64,000 bases of DNA from Sphaerochaeta associata (GCF_022869165.1 NZ_CP094929.1:3472001-3536000), one strand, 5' to 3'; shown: positions 17,024-26,479, counted from the stretch's first letter. Translations and numbers: made by a program. The notes: generated from the sequence alone by a model not told the origin.

Positions 17024-17605
17024 TTACTCCACTAATCTAGATTTAATCGCATCCAATGCTTGCTGGAACGCTTGGTCCGAACTTCGATAAGTCAACACCA
17101 ATTTCATGTTTGCATCCCAGGAGGGAGAACTGGTGTCCTGATTACTGTAATAGGAATACCAGTTTTCAATAATCTCCCCGTCCCTATCCGAATTGCGAGA
17201 CCGTATCATTTCAAAATGTAGTTCGCTATCTGGTACGAGATATATTCCAATCGTATATATTTGGCGTTCTAAAAAATCTTTTTGAAGTACAGAGAAAAAC
17301 CTTGCGTCACGAACTTCTCTCGTCAAAGGTGCAGACAAAATGCAATCAATACCCAAGTTTAAATTTTCTATCACAGGTGCCCATAATGTCTCATAGCTTG
17401 TGTCCCGCCATTTTCGATAGAAAGCCAGTTTGCTGTCTGAGATACCGTATTCTGCTTCAATACGCTTAAGATGAGAAGCATTAAGTGTGTCATAGTCGAA
17501 ATACGGCCAATGAAGCTCCATTGCCAGCTTCTTGGAAATAGTCGACTTGCCAGTTCCTGGTAATCCAGCGATTACTATCAAGCAAGGTTTATTTGCATAT
17601 ATCAT
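17024..17605 (-). CDS. Small P-loop kinase-like ATPase
   Basis: This 193-residue protein has a Walker A motif, IAGLPGTGKSTISKKLA, at residues 11-27. The rest has the size and layout of gluconate/shikimate-type or zeta-toxin-type kinases (LID-like RSRNSDRDGE region near 135). The target is unknown; in this operon a sugar or sugar acid would fit. Its ATG overlaps the stop of the SorC regulator by four bases, indicating translational coupling. Confidence 0.7.
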   Translation of the reverse strand: MIYANKPCLIVIAGLPGTGKSTISKKLAMELHWPYFDYDTLNASHLKRIEAEYGISDSKLAFYRKWRDTSYETLWAPVIENLNLGIDCILSAPLTREVRDARFFSVLQKDFLERQIYTIGIYLVPDSELHFEMIRSRNSDRDGEIIENWYSYYSNQDTSSPSWDANMKLVLTYRSSDQAFQQALDAIKSRLVE

Positions 17606-18558
17606 TTTGCGTACTCCAAAATATTTCGGGCTGTTGATACATCAGTGATAAGCGTATCAACAGTCTGACACTTTAAGAGACCGATGATGCTCGCAACTTT
17701 CTGATATCCAGCAGCGATGGCAATCTTGTGCTTGACAGCCTGTATCTTATTCCAGGGCATCATTTGGCGTCCATGCATTATCGGTTCATAAACATTTCCT
17801 TCAGTATCGAAAAAATAATTCAGATAATCTCCTGTAATATCCTTGCCTCGCAACTCACCGGTGATTTTCTCTCCAAACATCGCCTTTCTGACATTTGGCT
17901 CGCGAGAAAACGGTACACCGATACCACCGATTATTATGTCCAGAGAATTCCAATACTCGGTGACATCGAAGGTTGGGGATTCCTGATTGATCTCCTGGCG
18001 GACGAGCTCCATGAAATTCCGATCTGTCTGGCCACCCCAGAACCTAATGAAATTCTCAGTGATGTTCCGATAATCAAAGTAGTCTAATTTGTCGTCAAGC
18101 GTACGATTACATATTAAGTTGTAATTCAATACTGGATAGTATCTCCAACTATTACGTCGATCTGTAGTTCTGACCTTGTAAGAGGATATCTCATTCATTG
18201 TCCTCCCTAAGCCAAATCCAACATTAGTTTGGCTTTTTGGAAAAGACCGCAACAGGTACTCTGAAGCTCCTTCCACCAAAAATGAATACATATGTTTCTC
18301 ACTGTTCGCACCAGGGACAAGAACAAGTTCAGGCAATCCATAGATTTCTTTGAAAAGCAAGGAATAACGCTTTTGTTCGTCCTTGGTGACATAGGGAGGA
18401 TTTATATTGATTTCTACAATACCCCGATCATGCGCGAGCTTGAGATATTTGCCAACCTGTACATGTGAGACACCATATTCATCTGCAATTTCCTTTTGCC
18501 GACGCCCGTTGAGGTAGTAGGCGACGGCGACAGCAAATAGTTTTTCGTTGGATATCAT
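17602..18558 (-). CDS. SorC-family sugar-responsive regulator
   Basis: An N-terminal helix-turn-helix (about 10-45; LNGRRQKEIADEYGVSHVQVGKYL) is followed by a sugar-phosphate-binding domain of the SorC/DeoR fold (VGFGLGRTMNEI near 113, IIGGIGVPFSREP near 205). Such proteins bind a phosphosugar effector and control the adjacent operon. Start and stop overlap the neighbouring genes by four bases each. It probably regulates module A; a candidate operator is the inverted repeat upstream of the binding-protein gene. Confidence 0.85.
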   Translation of the reverse strand: MISNEKLFAVAVAYYLNGRRQKEIADEYGVSHVQVGKYLKLAHDRGIVEININPPYVTKDEQKRYSLLFKEIYGLPELVLVPGANSEKHMYSFLVEGASEYLLRSFPKSQTNVGFGLGRTMNEISSYKVRTTDRRNSWRYYPVLNYNLICNRTLDDKLDYFDYRNITENFIRFWGGQTDRNFMELVRQEINQESPTFDVTEYWNSLDIIIGGIGVPFSREPNVRKAMFGEKITGELRGKDITGDYLNYFFDTEGNVYEPIMHGRQMMPWNKIQAVKHKIAIAAGYQKVASIIGLLKCQTVDTLITDVSTARNILEYAK

Positions 18559-19427
18559 TCTTTGACACCTCCTGCAAGTCGGTTGATGAAAAAATCTTGG
18601 GACACGGTAAATAATACCATTGCAGGAACAGCTATTATAACACTTGTGGCCATGAGTCCTCCCCAGTTGATGAATTCACCATGGAATGTAGTTAGTCCGA
18701 CTGTTAACGTATAACTTGAATGTTTCGTAATAAATGACGAGGCGATGAGAAACTCCTGCCAAACCTGAATGAAGGTATATATGCTAACGGCGACAATGCC
18801 ACTTACAGCAAGAGGGAGCATTACGTACGTGAAAGTTTGGAAGAGGTTACAACCGTCGATAATCGCAGCTTCTTCTATCTCCATTGGGATATCGACAAAA
18901 TACGTTGAAAGCAGGATGACGGATACAGGAATCTGCAATGCGATATAGGGCAGTATCAACGAACCCTGAGTTCCGTAAAGATTCAATTTGGCACACATCA
19001 AAAAGAGTGGTACCAACAGTACAACTACCGGGAACATCTGTGTCATCTTGAGAAAGTTCTGAAATTGCTTGCTTCCCTTGAACTCTAAACGGGTTACTGA
19101 GAAAGATGCACAGGTAGAAATGATCGTCGTACAGAGGACTGTTATAATTGTTACAAAGAGACTGTTTAGAATAAACGTCCCGATTTGATACACCTCAAAT
19201 GCTTCAATATAATTGAAGAGATCAAGACGGACTGGTATGATACTAGGCGGAACCTCAAAAATTTCAAGGAACGTTTTAAATGATGATAATACAATCCAGT
19301 AGAAAGGAAATACAATAATCAAGAAAAGAACTATTGCCAGGACCGCAATTAATAGTTTCTGACGAGCACTCCTCCTGCTACGAATGAGCATGAAAGATGA
19401 ATTATTAGGATTCGTTTTCCTAGACAT
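18555..19427 (-). CDS. Carbohydrate ABC transporter permease (MalG/UgpE type)
   Basis: This inner-membrane permease has 290 residues and six predicted membrane segments. The EAA loop appears as EIEEAAIIDGCNLFQTFTYVMLPLA near residue 195, which docks the ATPase. It pairs with the upstream permease, with which it overlaps by eight bases. No ATPase gene is in this operon, so the transporter must use a shared MsmK/UgpC-type ATPase encoded elsewhere. Confidence 0.92.
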   Translation of the reverse strand: MSRKTNPNNSSFMLIRSRRSARQKLLIAVLAIVLFLIIVFPFYWIVLSSFKTFLEIFEVPPSIIPVRLDLFNYIEAFEVYQIGTFILNSLFVTIITVLCTTIISTCASFSVTRLEFKGSKQFQNFLKMTQMFPVVVLLVPLFLMCAKLNLYGTQGSLILPYIALQIPVSVILLSTYFVDIPMEIEEAAIIDGCNLFQTFTYVMLPLAVSGIVAVSIYTFIQVWQEFLIASSFITKHSSYTLTVGLTTFHGEFINWGGLMATSVIIAVPAMVLFTVSQDFFINRLAGGVKE

Positions 19428-20310
19428 GCCTTACCTTCCTTAACAGTTTTCCAGCAAGATTGACTATGACGATGATACCGACCATCAAGAAAAACATTAT
19501 GACACTCATTGTCGATGCATTGCTGATCTCATAATACTGAAACGCTTCACGTTGTACCATTATCGACATAGTTGTTGTCAGTTCAGCTGGGCCTCCATTT
19601 GTCATTACTTTTAAGATATCATACGCGTTGAACGACCAAATAAAACACAAATAAGTACAAGTAATTATCGTCGACTTGATATAAGGGAATGTGACATATC
19701 GAAATAATTGTTTTCGGTTTGCACCTTCTATGGTTGCTGCTTCGACATGATCTTGAGGAATTGTGTTGAGCTTTGCAAACAACATTAAGGTAAAAAATGG
19801 AAAAGCTCGCCAGGTATTGGCCATAATGGCCGCTGCCATGGAAGTCGCACCGGTTCTGAACCATGAAAAGTCCTTCGGAACGATTTGAAGCAACTTGAGA
19901 CAATAGCTTATGATTCCCGCATCTTCCTGCAGCATGAGAGACCAGATATACCCGGTGATGACTGAAGGAAGGACCCAAGGAATCAGCACAAGTGATTTAA
20001 TAAACCCTGAACCTCGAAAGCCTCCGCTGAGCAATAGTGCAGAACCAAGACCAAGAAGAAGTGCACTACCAACATTGAAGAACGTCCAAATAAATGTCCG
20101 CTGAACAGCTGCCCATACTCGGATATCTGAAAACAACTTGATGTAATTGGAAATGCCCACATTTGACTTTCCAACCTGTAATAGACTATAATTCTGAAAA
20201 CTTAGTATTACATTCATTATCATGGGATAAATCATGAATATGCAAAGCATCAGTAAAGCTGGAAGAATGAGAAGATATGGAACTATGCTGTATTTATTCC
20301 TGACAAGCAT
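19420..20310 (-). CDS. Carbohydrate ABC transporter permease (MalF/UgpA type)
   Basis: This first permease subunit has 296 residues, six membrane segments and the EAA loop VEAATIEGANRKQLFRYVTFP near residue 190. It acts with the MalG-type subunit that follows and with the binding protein 82 bases upstream. AT-rich coding, like the rest of module A, contrasts with the GC-richer uronate genes. Confidence 0.92.
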   Translation of the reverse strand: MLVRNKYSIVPYLLILPALLMLCIFMIYPMIMNVILSFQNYSLLQVGKSNVGISNYIKLFSDIRVWAAVQRTFIWTFFNVGSALLLGLGSALLLSGGFRGSGFIKSLVLIPWVLPSVITGYIWSLMLQEDAGIISYCLKLLQIVPKDFSWFRTGATSMAAAIMANTWRAFPFFTLMLFAKLNTIPQDHVEAATIEGANRKQLFRYVTFPYIKSTIITCTYLCFIWSFNAYDILKVMTNGGPAELTTTMSIMVQREAFQYYEISNASTMSVIMFFLMVGIIVIVNLAGKLLRKVRHV

Positions 20311-20392
20311 TTATATTTCCTTATTTGGACGATTAATCTAATTGCGGTGGGGGAATCCCACCGCTACGAATCTATCAAACACGTTGTAATAA

Positions 20393-21673
20393 TTATTTCA
20401 GATCTTTGTTGAATCCATCAAGGATTTCCTGGACTTCGATTTGGCCTAGTCGGACGGCTGCTTCTGGAGTAACAATACCCAACAGAGCTTCCTGAAAACG
20501 GCGGTTCCAAGTTTCTGCAATGCGAGTGAAGACAGAAATCAGGGGAGCAGGATAGGCACTGCTGGCAAGTTGCTCACGGAACATATCGTAGTCAGATACA
20601 TTATATGGAGGATAATCGAACGCATTCGTATCAGCCGGCAGGCCTCTTGCTATCAGAGCTTGATTTTCCGGTTGCAGGACAAATTCGAGGAAAGTCATTG
20701 CTGCTTCCTTGTTCTTTGAACCAGCGCCAATCCCCCAATGATAGCCACCCATGGCAGATCCACGAACTCCAGTCGGTCCCATTGGCATGACGGAGAACTC
20801 GAGATCTTTGCGGTTGGGGAACTGAGGAATGACACTCTTGATTTGAGAAGGCGTCCACCATAACATCGCCACCTTGCCTTGAGCAAACATTGAACGAGCC
20901 AAAGTATCATTGATGTTCGTATCTTTTGGCATATACTTGTACATCTCAACCGCCCACTTCAAGAACTCAAGCGCCTGAGGAGTATTAAGCTGGGCAACAT
21001 ACTTGCCGTCTACTTCGTCATACACCTTTGCATCGAAACTGAGCATGAATCCACCTAGATCATACATGCAAAAAACATTCTTACTAATTTGACCTGCCAT
21101 TGCATATACGCCGAGCTTCTCATAAGCAGTCCTAGCGATGGTAAGCATATCATTGGTGGTCTGAGGAGCGGACAATCCTATTTGATTAAGGATGTTTACA
21201 TTATAGGCCAAAATACGACAATCTGGGTCAAATGGAAGCCCAAAAACCTGTCCTTTGATCTTGCCAGCAGCTATAGCTGCCGGGGACCACGTGGAAAAAT
21301 CCAAATTAGTTTTTGCCAGAAGTGAATCCATAGGGGCAAGAACGCCACCGGCATACAACGGGTTCAATGAAGTAGTTATTACCTGAATGACATCATAATC
21401 GTTGCCAGAAGCATGTGCCAGCAAGATCTGCTTGTCGAGACTGTCATATGCAACTTTCTCGAATTCCACATCATAATCAGGATATACCGCTTCAAACTTT
21501 GCTTCAATCTCGTTCGGTAATATGTTTGAGTTGAATGTCGAATCCCAAAGCAAGACTCGTATCTTCTGCGGTTTTAAGGAACTAGTAGTCTCTTTTGATC
21601 CAGCAGCAAAGATGACCCCTGCTACAAGCATCAAAACCAAAGTGACGCTGAGAGTTTTTCTCATCATTCTCAT
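20393..21673 (-). CDS. ABC transporter extracellular sugar-binding protein, module A
   Basis: This is a family 1 solute-binding lipoprotein-size protein of 426 residues. It has a signal sequence (LSVTLVLMLVAGVIFAAGSKE, without an obvious lipobox cysteine) and a typical two-lobe body with LAHASGNDYDVIQV near residue 80 and GGYHWGIGAGSKNKEAAMTFLEFV near 310. It delivers an unidentified carbohydrate to the two permeases. GGAG lies six bases before the ATG. It is the first gene of the eight-gene module A operon. Confidence 0.9.
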   Translation of the reverse strand: MRMMRKTLSVTLVLMLVAGVIFAAGSKETTSSLKPQKIRVLLWDSTFNSNILPNEIEAKFEAVYPDYDVEFEKVAYDSLDKQILLAHASGNDYDVIQVITTSLNPLYAGGVLAPMDSLLAKTNLDFSTWSPAAIAAGKIKGQVFGLPFDPDCRILAYNVNILNQIGLSAPQTTNDMLTIARTAYEKLGVYAMAGQISKNVFCMYDLGGFMLSFDAKVYDEVDGKYVAQLNTPQALEFLKWAVEMYKYMPKDTNINDTLARSMFAQGKVAMLWWTPSQIKSVIPQFPNRKDLEFSVMPMGPTGVRGSAMGGYHWGIGAGSKNKEAAMTFLEFVLQPENQALIARGLPADTNAFDYPPYNVSDYDMFREQLASSAYPAPLISVFTRIAETWNRRFQEALLGIVTPEAAVRLGQIEVQEILDGFNKDLK

Positions 21674-21695
21674 GTAATACTCCTTTATTGTTAAT

Positions 21696-21721
21696 AATGA
21701 AACTTATTTTTTTGTTTCATT
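21696..21721 (-). promoter_or_regulatory. Inverted repeat in the module A promoter region
   Basis: The arms AATGAAAC and GTTTCATT are separated by ten bases and sit 23 bases upstream of the binding-protein ATG, just downstream of TATAAAG-type -10 sequence on the minus strand. The arms resemble the KdgR box, but the spacing (ten, not three) makes it a different site, possibly for the SorC-type regulator. Confidence 0.45.
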
Positions 21722-21769
21722 TGTAACTTTATATAGTTTACATTAATTTTACTTAATTGCAAGTAGAAC

Positions 21770-22065
21770 AGTTTGAATAGCAAATTATCGTAACCAGACA
21801 CCTCAATGAAATGCTGGGTATGAAGGACCCGAACACTTGTACTGGTTCTTTGTGTGGCTGGTTGCAGATAATTTCGGTGTACTAAACCGTGTGTGTCATG
21901 CTATGGGGGAACTATCGATCACCCTTGTACGGTTTTCGTTGGGAAGAAGGGCCGAGGTGGCCCGAATCGGTATGAATCGAAGTGTGACGGAAGGAATTGA
22001 GACAAGCACCCCCTTACCCCCAGGACCGGGGGCAACGACAATGGAGGTGGTGGTATGAGAGAATG
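21770..22065. other. Gap between module A promoter and IS91 remnant
   Basis: No convincing gene is visible. GC content rises abruptly about base 21,900, and this part probably belongs to the non-coding end of the IS91-like element that follows, where such elements carry their replication origin. No terminal repeat can be recognised by eye. Confidence 0.35.
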
Positions 22066-22344
22066 TCAGGCCGGCGAAGCCCGGGCCAGTGCCTGCTGGT
22101 TTAGCAGACTCCCGCACCTGGGACAGAATCTCGGGTCGCGGCCGAGAATCCTGAGGACAAGCTCAAAGGGTGTCTCAAGGTTTTTGTCTTTCTTCTTGTT
22201 CCGCTTGCTGCGAAACCTTGCGGCTAGTGCCATACGGTACAACTCGAGCCGCTTGCTCTTGTTGCATGACGAGTACAAGCCGTAGTGGCGAATCCTGGTG
22301 AAGCCGTGGGGAAGCACATGCAAGAGGAACCAGCTATTGAGTCC
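22066..22344 (-). pseudogene. IS91-family transposase, C-terminal remnant
   Basis: The last roughly 90 codons of an IS91/IS801-type rolling-circle transposase survive. The phrase FLLHVLPHGFTRIRHYGLYSS is the conserved motif after the catalytic tyrosines, and the tail has the FCPRCG cysteine pair. Homology stops near base 22,344, so the catalytic part is gone and the copy cannot be active. Confidence 0.75.
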
Positions 22345-22514
22345 AACTTTCTAATATCACAAGAATGGCTGTTTCCACAGATTTGTTTTGCAGTATAGGG
22401 GTTTCGGCATTAGAATCCTGACTTTGACAGCTAAAACCCAGAAAAAAGCTTTCAACTTATTCAGATGCAAGCTTTTATTTTGCCCTTCCAAAACACAAAT
22501 ATGGTTGGATAGAT
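22345..22514. other. Gap between IS91 remnant and IS1634 transposase
   Basis: About 170 bases hold no gene. They should contain the right-hand (3') end of the IS1634-type element, but I could not match a terminal inverted repeat with confidence to the other side near base 24,460. Confidence 0.3.
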
Positions 22515-24389
22515 TTAGCCTTCGTAATCTTTTTTCTTGGTCTGCCCGATGATTCTTCTGATGTCCGACTGCTGCAGGAACTTCCTTGATATGTCTATAT
22601 CCAGGGTCTTGAGTATGGTGTCGACTATCACGTCATAGTATGCGACCTGGTAGATGTTTGAGTTTGCAAGCTGCAGGGCGTTGAAGCTGGAAAGCGACTC
22701 CTGTATCGACTTGGCCGAGTACTGCCAGCCGAGCTGCAGCTCCAGCAGCCTTTCCAGGACCAGGGAAATGAAACAGATAAGGAAGTGGGCCCTGATCCTG
22801 TCCTGCCTGCTGTGGAACACCGGCCTCAACGACAACATCCCCGTCTTGGTGACCTTGAACGTCTCCTCGATCTTCCACAGCCCTCCGTAGATGTCCGCTA
22901 TCTCCGAGGCCGGCACCACATGGTTGAGCACCAAAAACCCGTCCGAATCCCGGTAGTATGCATGGCCGGACGGCTTGTCCGGGTTTATCCCGGATTCGTC
23001 CTCGACCCCGATGACGTTGGTGCAGATGAGGTAGTAGCCGTCGTACTTCTCGTCCTCCTCCAGCCTCGCGGCGTCGAACTCGTAGAGGCACCAGTCGGCC
23101 TGTACCAGCTCCCCCGCCTTGACGGGGCTCTTTCTCAGGTACTTGCTCTTGCCGTAGCTGGAGTCCTTGAATTCCTTCGACCGTTTTCCCTCGGACTGGA
23201 GCGCCTTCTCGACCACCGCCTGCCGTTCGCGCTTCGCCCTGTCGCTGTACTTCCTGCTCCAGATGAACACCTGCCTCTCGTTGTAGATTCCCGAATGCCT
23301 GCTGTCATCCATATCGCCGTATGCAGAGGCCCTCTTGGGGATCGTCCTCTCCTTGATCATCGACACCACGTTGCCGTTGTCGTCCAGCGTACGCTCCCAC
23401 CCCTCGCACGAGAGCGCGAACTCCTTGGTCTGTGAGTCGGACTTGCGTATCGACTGGCTGATCACATACCCGTTCCGTGCATCCCGGATCTTCATGATGT
23501 TGTAGTAGCTCATCATCCCCTTGTCCGCCACCACGATCTTCCTGCTGTCGGAAAAGTCGATGATGCTGTTGTCCATGGCCTGTGGAAGCGTCTCACAGTC
23601 GTTGGTGTTGCCCCTGAACAGCTCGTAGGCGATGGGAATGGAAAGCTCGTCCATGAACAGGCCCATCTGGATGATGGGCTCGGGCCGGTGCTCCTTGCAG
23701 GGGCCCTTGGCCCTCAGCCCGTCCTCGTCGTCGGCCTCGTCCCGCTCGAAGTAGTAGTTGGTGACGTCGTAGAACACCACCGTGTCCCGTCTTCCGAACT
23801 TCTCCTTCACCTTGGCGTCCAGGTGCTTCAGCAGGTCGGTCCTCCATTGCAGCAGGCGGTCCATGCTCCGGTAGACGTCCTGCAGGCCGTAGCCCGTGTC
23901 GCCGAAAAACCGATCCTTGTGCTCCCAGGTGTTTTTCTTGGAGGCCGGCCACAGGCATCGCGAGTAGAGCAGGTGCTGGAAGATGACGTTGATGTTGAAC
24001 CCGCAGTCCAGGTACCTGCGCCGGTTGTTGACGAACTCGTCAAGCTCCAGGCGGTGGTACAGCCTCGAGTAGGCGGCGAACCCGAGGTTCCTGCAGTCGT
24101 CGGAAACCTGCAGGTCGCCCTCCCCGGAAAGGCTGAGCCTGATGGTGAAGTCGACCTGGTAGTTCATCGTCCTGACGACATTCCTGGACATCTCGCGTAG
24201 CTCGTCGGCCCTTCGGTTCACATAGGCCTGCGGGTCCTGCTCGCCGAGTTCCCGCAGTTCGTTGGCGGAGTACTTCTCCACCATGACCGTCTTGCGCTTG
24301 GTCTTCTCCCCCGGGATTCTGCTGACGGTGTTGATGTAATAGATCGTATCGCCGCTCTTGAGCTCGTTCCTGGTTACTGCGTAGGCCAT
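22515..24389 (-). CDS. IS1634-family transposase
   Basis: This is a full-length DDE transposase of 624 residues. The catalytic region includes VVFYDVTNYYFE (first Asp, near 205), VVADKGMMSYYN (second Asp, near 285) and the terminal KIEETFKVTK (Glu, near 510), spaced as in IS1634-type enzymes with the long insertion between the second Asp and Glu. The frame is intact, so it may be functional. The GC-rich codon use is unlike module A beside it. Confidence 0.85.
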   Translation of the reverse strand: MAYAVTRNELKSGDTIYYINTVSRIPGEKTKRKTVMVEKYSANELRELGEQDPQAYVNRRADELREMSRNVVRTMNYQVDFTIRLSLSGEGDLQVSDDCRNLGFAAYSRLYHRLELDEFVNNRRRYLDCGFNINVIFQHLLYSRCLWPASKKNTWEHKDRFFGDTGYGLQDVYRSMDRLLQWRTDLLKHLDAKVKEKFGRRDTVVFYDVTNYYFERDEADDEDGLRAKGPCKEHRPEPIIQMGLFMDELSIPIAYELFRGNTNDCETLPQAMDNSIIDFSDSRKIVVADKGMMSYYNIMKIRDARNGYVISQSIRKSDSQTKEFALSCEGWERTLDDNGNVVSMIKERTIPKRASAYGDMDDSRHSGIYNERQVFIWSRKYSDRAKRERQAVVEKALQSEGKRSKEFKDSSYGKSKYLRKSPVKAGELVQADWCLYEFDAARLEEDEKYDGYYLICTNVIGVEDESGINPDKPSGHAYYRDSDGFLVLNHVVPASEIADIYGGLWKIEETFKVTKTGMLSLRPVFHSRQDRIRAHFLICFISLVLERLLELQLGWQYSAKSIQESLSSFNALQLANSNIYQVAYYDVIVDTILKTLDIDISRKFLQQSDIRRIIGQTKKKDYEG

Positions 24390-24491
24390 GGGTCACTCCT
24401 TGCCATCAGTATACATGATGCAAGCATGGTTGTAAATAAGTTAACGTATGCGTACAAAGAAATGTTTTGAAAACCTAGGGGTATGGGCAAG

Positions 24492-24511
24492 AAAAAACCA
24501 CCCTGGGGTGG
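24492..24511 (-). terminator. Terminator downstream of a gene stump
   Basis: On the minus strand CCACCC, two bases, GGGTGG is followed by TTTTTTC. It lies just beyond the stop of the short gene remnant at 24543-24671. Confidence 0.6.
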
Positions 24512-24542
24512 CTGGCGTGTGGTTCTGGGGTTTGGGCTTAGC

Positions 24543-24671
24543 TTATGCTGCTGTCAAAGTGTGGAATACATATCCATGGCCCCACAACCGGATGCCATTG
24601 CAACCAGGACAATGGCTGGGGCGTTCCCAGCGGTAGGCTTTCCCTTGAGCTTGTAATTCTTTCAGTTTCAC
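24543..24671 (-). pseudogene. Short zinc-finger gene stump beside the IS4 insertion
   Basis: A 42-codon frame beginning with GTG reads VKLKELQAQGKAYRW and then HCPGCNGIRLWGHGYV. This is like the N-terminus of small cysteine-rich proteins carried next to spirochaetal and clostridial transposases (DUF6431-like). It stops early, while the family continues with more cysteines, so it is a truncated remnant. The IS4 element is inserted seven bases upstream of its start. Confidence 0.45.
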
Positions 24672-24768
24672 ATGATAACTCAAAGTTCGCATACTGCTAG
24701 GCCCTAGAATTTTGGATGAAAAGCAAAGGAAAAATTTGGAGATTAATTAATAATTACATATAATATAT

Positions 24769-24796
24769 AGACATAAGCTCGAATATCTCGTATAAT
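24769..24796 (+). promoter_or_regulatory. Promoter of the IS4 transposase
   Basis: TAGACA and TATAAT are separated by 16 bases. Transcription would start near 24803, upstream of the start codon used at 24832. Confidence 0.5.
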
Positions 24797-24831
24797 GGAT
24801 GTACTATAAACCTATACAAGACAAGGAGCTT

Positions 24832-26280
24832 ATGCCTAACATGTTGAGGGATTTTACCAACAATACCGATGCCATTACAAGTCAAGTCAGTGCTTTTTCC
24901 CAGAGATTTAAAGTCGGAGCCATCCTTCGCCATTGTGGTGCACACAAACAAAAGGGCATAGAAGTCCGGAAGGTCTTCTCCTACCTGTCTACCCTGCTGT
25001 TCTGTGGAATATCCATGAACAGGGATCAAAAAACCCGCAAGTACGGGAACATGGTGAAAAAGGATACAAGCCATCGGTTCCTCCAATCCATGAAGATGGA
25101 CTGGAACCGGTTCCTTTCCCTGTTGGCCAAAGAGATCATCGACAAGGATTTCCGCCCGATATGCCGCAACGATTGCAAGGGAGTGCAAAAGCCTTTTTTC
25201 CTGGTGGCCGATGACAGCAGCTACTGTCGCAACAGGTCCAAGAAGGTGGAGCTGAGCGCCAAGAACTGGGACCATGCCCTCAAACGCTACTACAAGGGAT
25301 TCAGGATGCTTACCCTTGCCTGGACCGATGGCGTATCGGTCCTTCCCGTATCTTTTTGCAATATGAGCACATGCGACGATACGAAGGTGCTCAGGGGATC
25401 CAAAGGGCTTACCGCCAAAGAAAAGGAAACCTTTGGCTTCAAGATACGCAAGCTGGCAAAACAGAAGATGAACGACACGCTGCTGGACCTTCTGGATGTC
25501 GCTGCAGCGGCGAATCTCCAGGCCCGGTACCTGCTGTGCGACAAGTGGTTCGCCAACCCCGTCACCATCTTCGCCATCAGAGACAAGGGATACGAGGTGA
25601 TCTGCATGCTGAAAAACTCCTCCACCTATTATCTCTACAAGGGAGAAAGGAGAAAGCTCAGCCAGATTTTCCGCATGTGCGCCAAGGAGGAGAGGCTCCA
25701 GCGCAAACTGGACCGAAAGGCCGGAAATGACGACTCGAAAGGCAGGAAATTCCTGTTCTCCGCTGCCATCTCACTGATCAACAAGGATGAGAAACCCAAC
25801 CAAGAATCGAAAATCGTGTTCGTCAGGAACAGGAACAAGAAGAGTGAATACCTGGCGATTCTCTGCACAGACAACAGCCTGTCAGAGGACCAGATAGTTG
25901 AATATTACTGCAGCCGATGGGGGATAGAAACAATGTTCCATACCTGCAAGTCATTCCTGCGCCTGCAAAAGAGCACCCAATCGCTGGATTATTCAGAAAT
26001 CCATGCCAGCACCGCCATAGTCATGTTCCAATATGCGATGCTCTCCTGGCTGAACCGCCAGAACTCTGATGAAATAGGTTTCGGTGAACTGTTCTACCAA
26101 CTCCTGGAAGAGGTCCAAGATACTGCTCTCTTTCATGCCATTGAACTGGTGTTGACATTGTTCGTCGAGACCCTCGCTTCTGAATATGCCATGCCACCGG
26201 GAAAGCTCAATGAAGCGATGAACAAATTCCTCAAGCAACTGCCTGAGAGGCTGAAAACCTGTCTGGATCTAGCTGCTTAG
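24832..26280 (+). CDS. IS4-family transposase
   Basis: This DDE transposase has 482 residues. The first Asp is in FFLVADDSSYCRN near 125, the second in YLLCDKWFANP near 235, and the Y-(2)-R-(3)-E signature is YYCSRWGIETMF near 370. The ATG at 24832 lies directly after AAGGAG and behind the TATAAT promoter; an ATG further upstream would precede the transcription start. The frame is intact and the element has a fresh target duplication, so it is probably active. Confidence 0.88.
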   Translation: MPNMLRDFTNNTDAITSQVSAFSQRFKVGAILRHCGAHKQKGIEVRKVFSYLSTLLFCGISMNRDQKTRKYGNMVKKDTSHRFLQSMKMDWNRFLSLLAKEIIDKDFRPICRNDCKGVQKPFFLVADDSSYCRNRSKKVELSAKNWDHALKRYYKGFRMLTLAWTDGVSVLPVSFCNMSTCDDTKVLRGSKGLTAKEKETFGFKIRKLAKQKMNDTLLDLLDVAAAANLQARYLLCDKWFANPVTIFAIRDKGYEVICMLKNSSTYYLYKGERRKLSQIFRMCAKEERLQRKLDRKAGNDDSKGRKFLFSAAISLINKDEKPNQESKIVFVRNRNKKSEYLAILCTDNSLSEDQIVEYYCSRWGIETMFHTCKSFLRLQKSTQSLDYSEIHASTAIVMFQYAMLSWLNRQNSDEIGFGELFYQLLEEVQDTALFHAIELVLTLFVETLASEYAMPPGKLNEAMNKFLKQLPERLKTCLDLAA

Positions 26281-26326
26281 GCATGTGCGAACTTTGAGTG
26301 ATAATACAGTACTATGTTTATAGTTT

Positions 26327-26361
26327 GGGGAGCAGGCATCTTTGGTTGGAGGCTGCTCCCC
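26327..26361. repeat. Strong hairpin right of the IS4 element
   Basis: GGGGAGCAG and CTGCTCCCC form a nine-base perfect stem with a 17-base loop. There is no T run on the plus strand, only a pyrimidine-rich stretch (TCTCCTTTCC). It could be an old terminator or an element end. Confidence 0.4.
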
Positions 26362-26479
26362 TCTCCTTTCCTATGATGCCAACATCATACTATATAAAGT
26401 GATACTTTGTCTAAGACACCTTGATAATATTAAGAGTTGTGCAATTGTTTAATGTGGAAGCCAACAATCCGCACCACCG

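Larger units (their letters stand above)
24679..26298 (+). mobile_element. Intact IS4-family insertion sequence with 6-base target duplication
   Basis: The ends are inverted repeats (CTCAAAGTTCGCA at the left, TGCGAACTTTGAG at the right) and are flanked by TGATAA on both sides, a 6-base target-site duplication. The 1,620-base unit contains one intact transposase gene. A preserved duplication indicates a recent insertion. A stump of the same element lies inverted at 26933-27166. Confidence 0.88.

Noticed and set aside
21837-22058. Short open frames around the IS91 end
   Set aside because: They have no ribosome site or similarity and lie in the non-coding end of a mobile element.
22515-24470. 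Terminal inverted repeats for the IS1634 element
   Set aside because: Candidate stretches on the two sides (TAGGGGTTTC-like and TAGGTTTTC-like) align only with gaps. I could not define ends or a target duplication.
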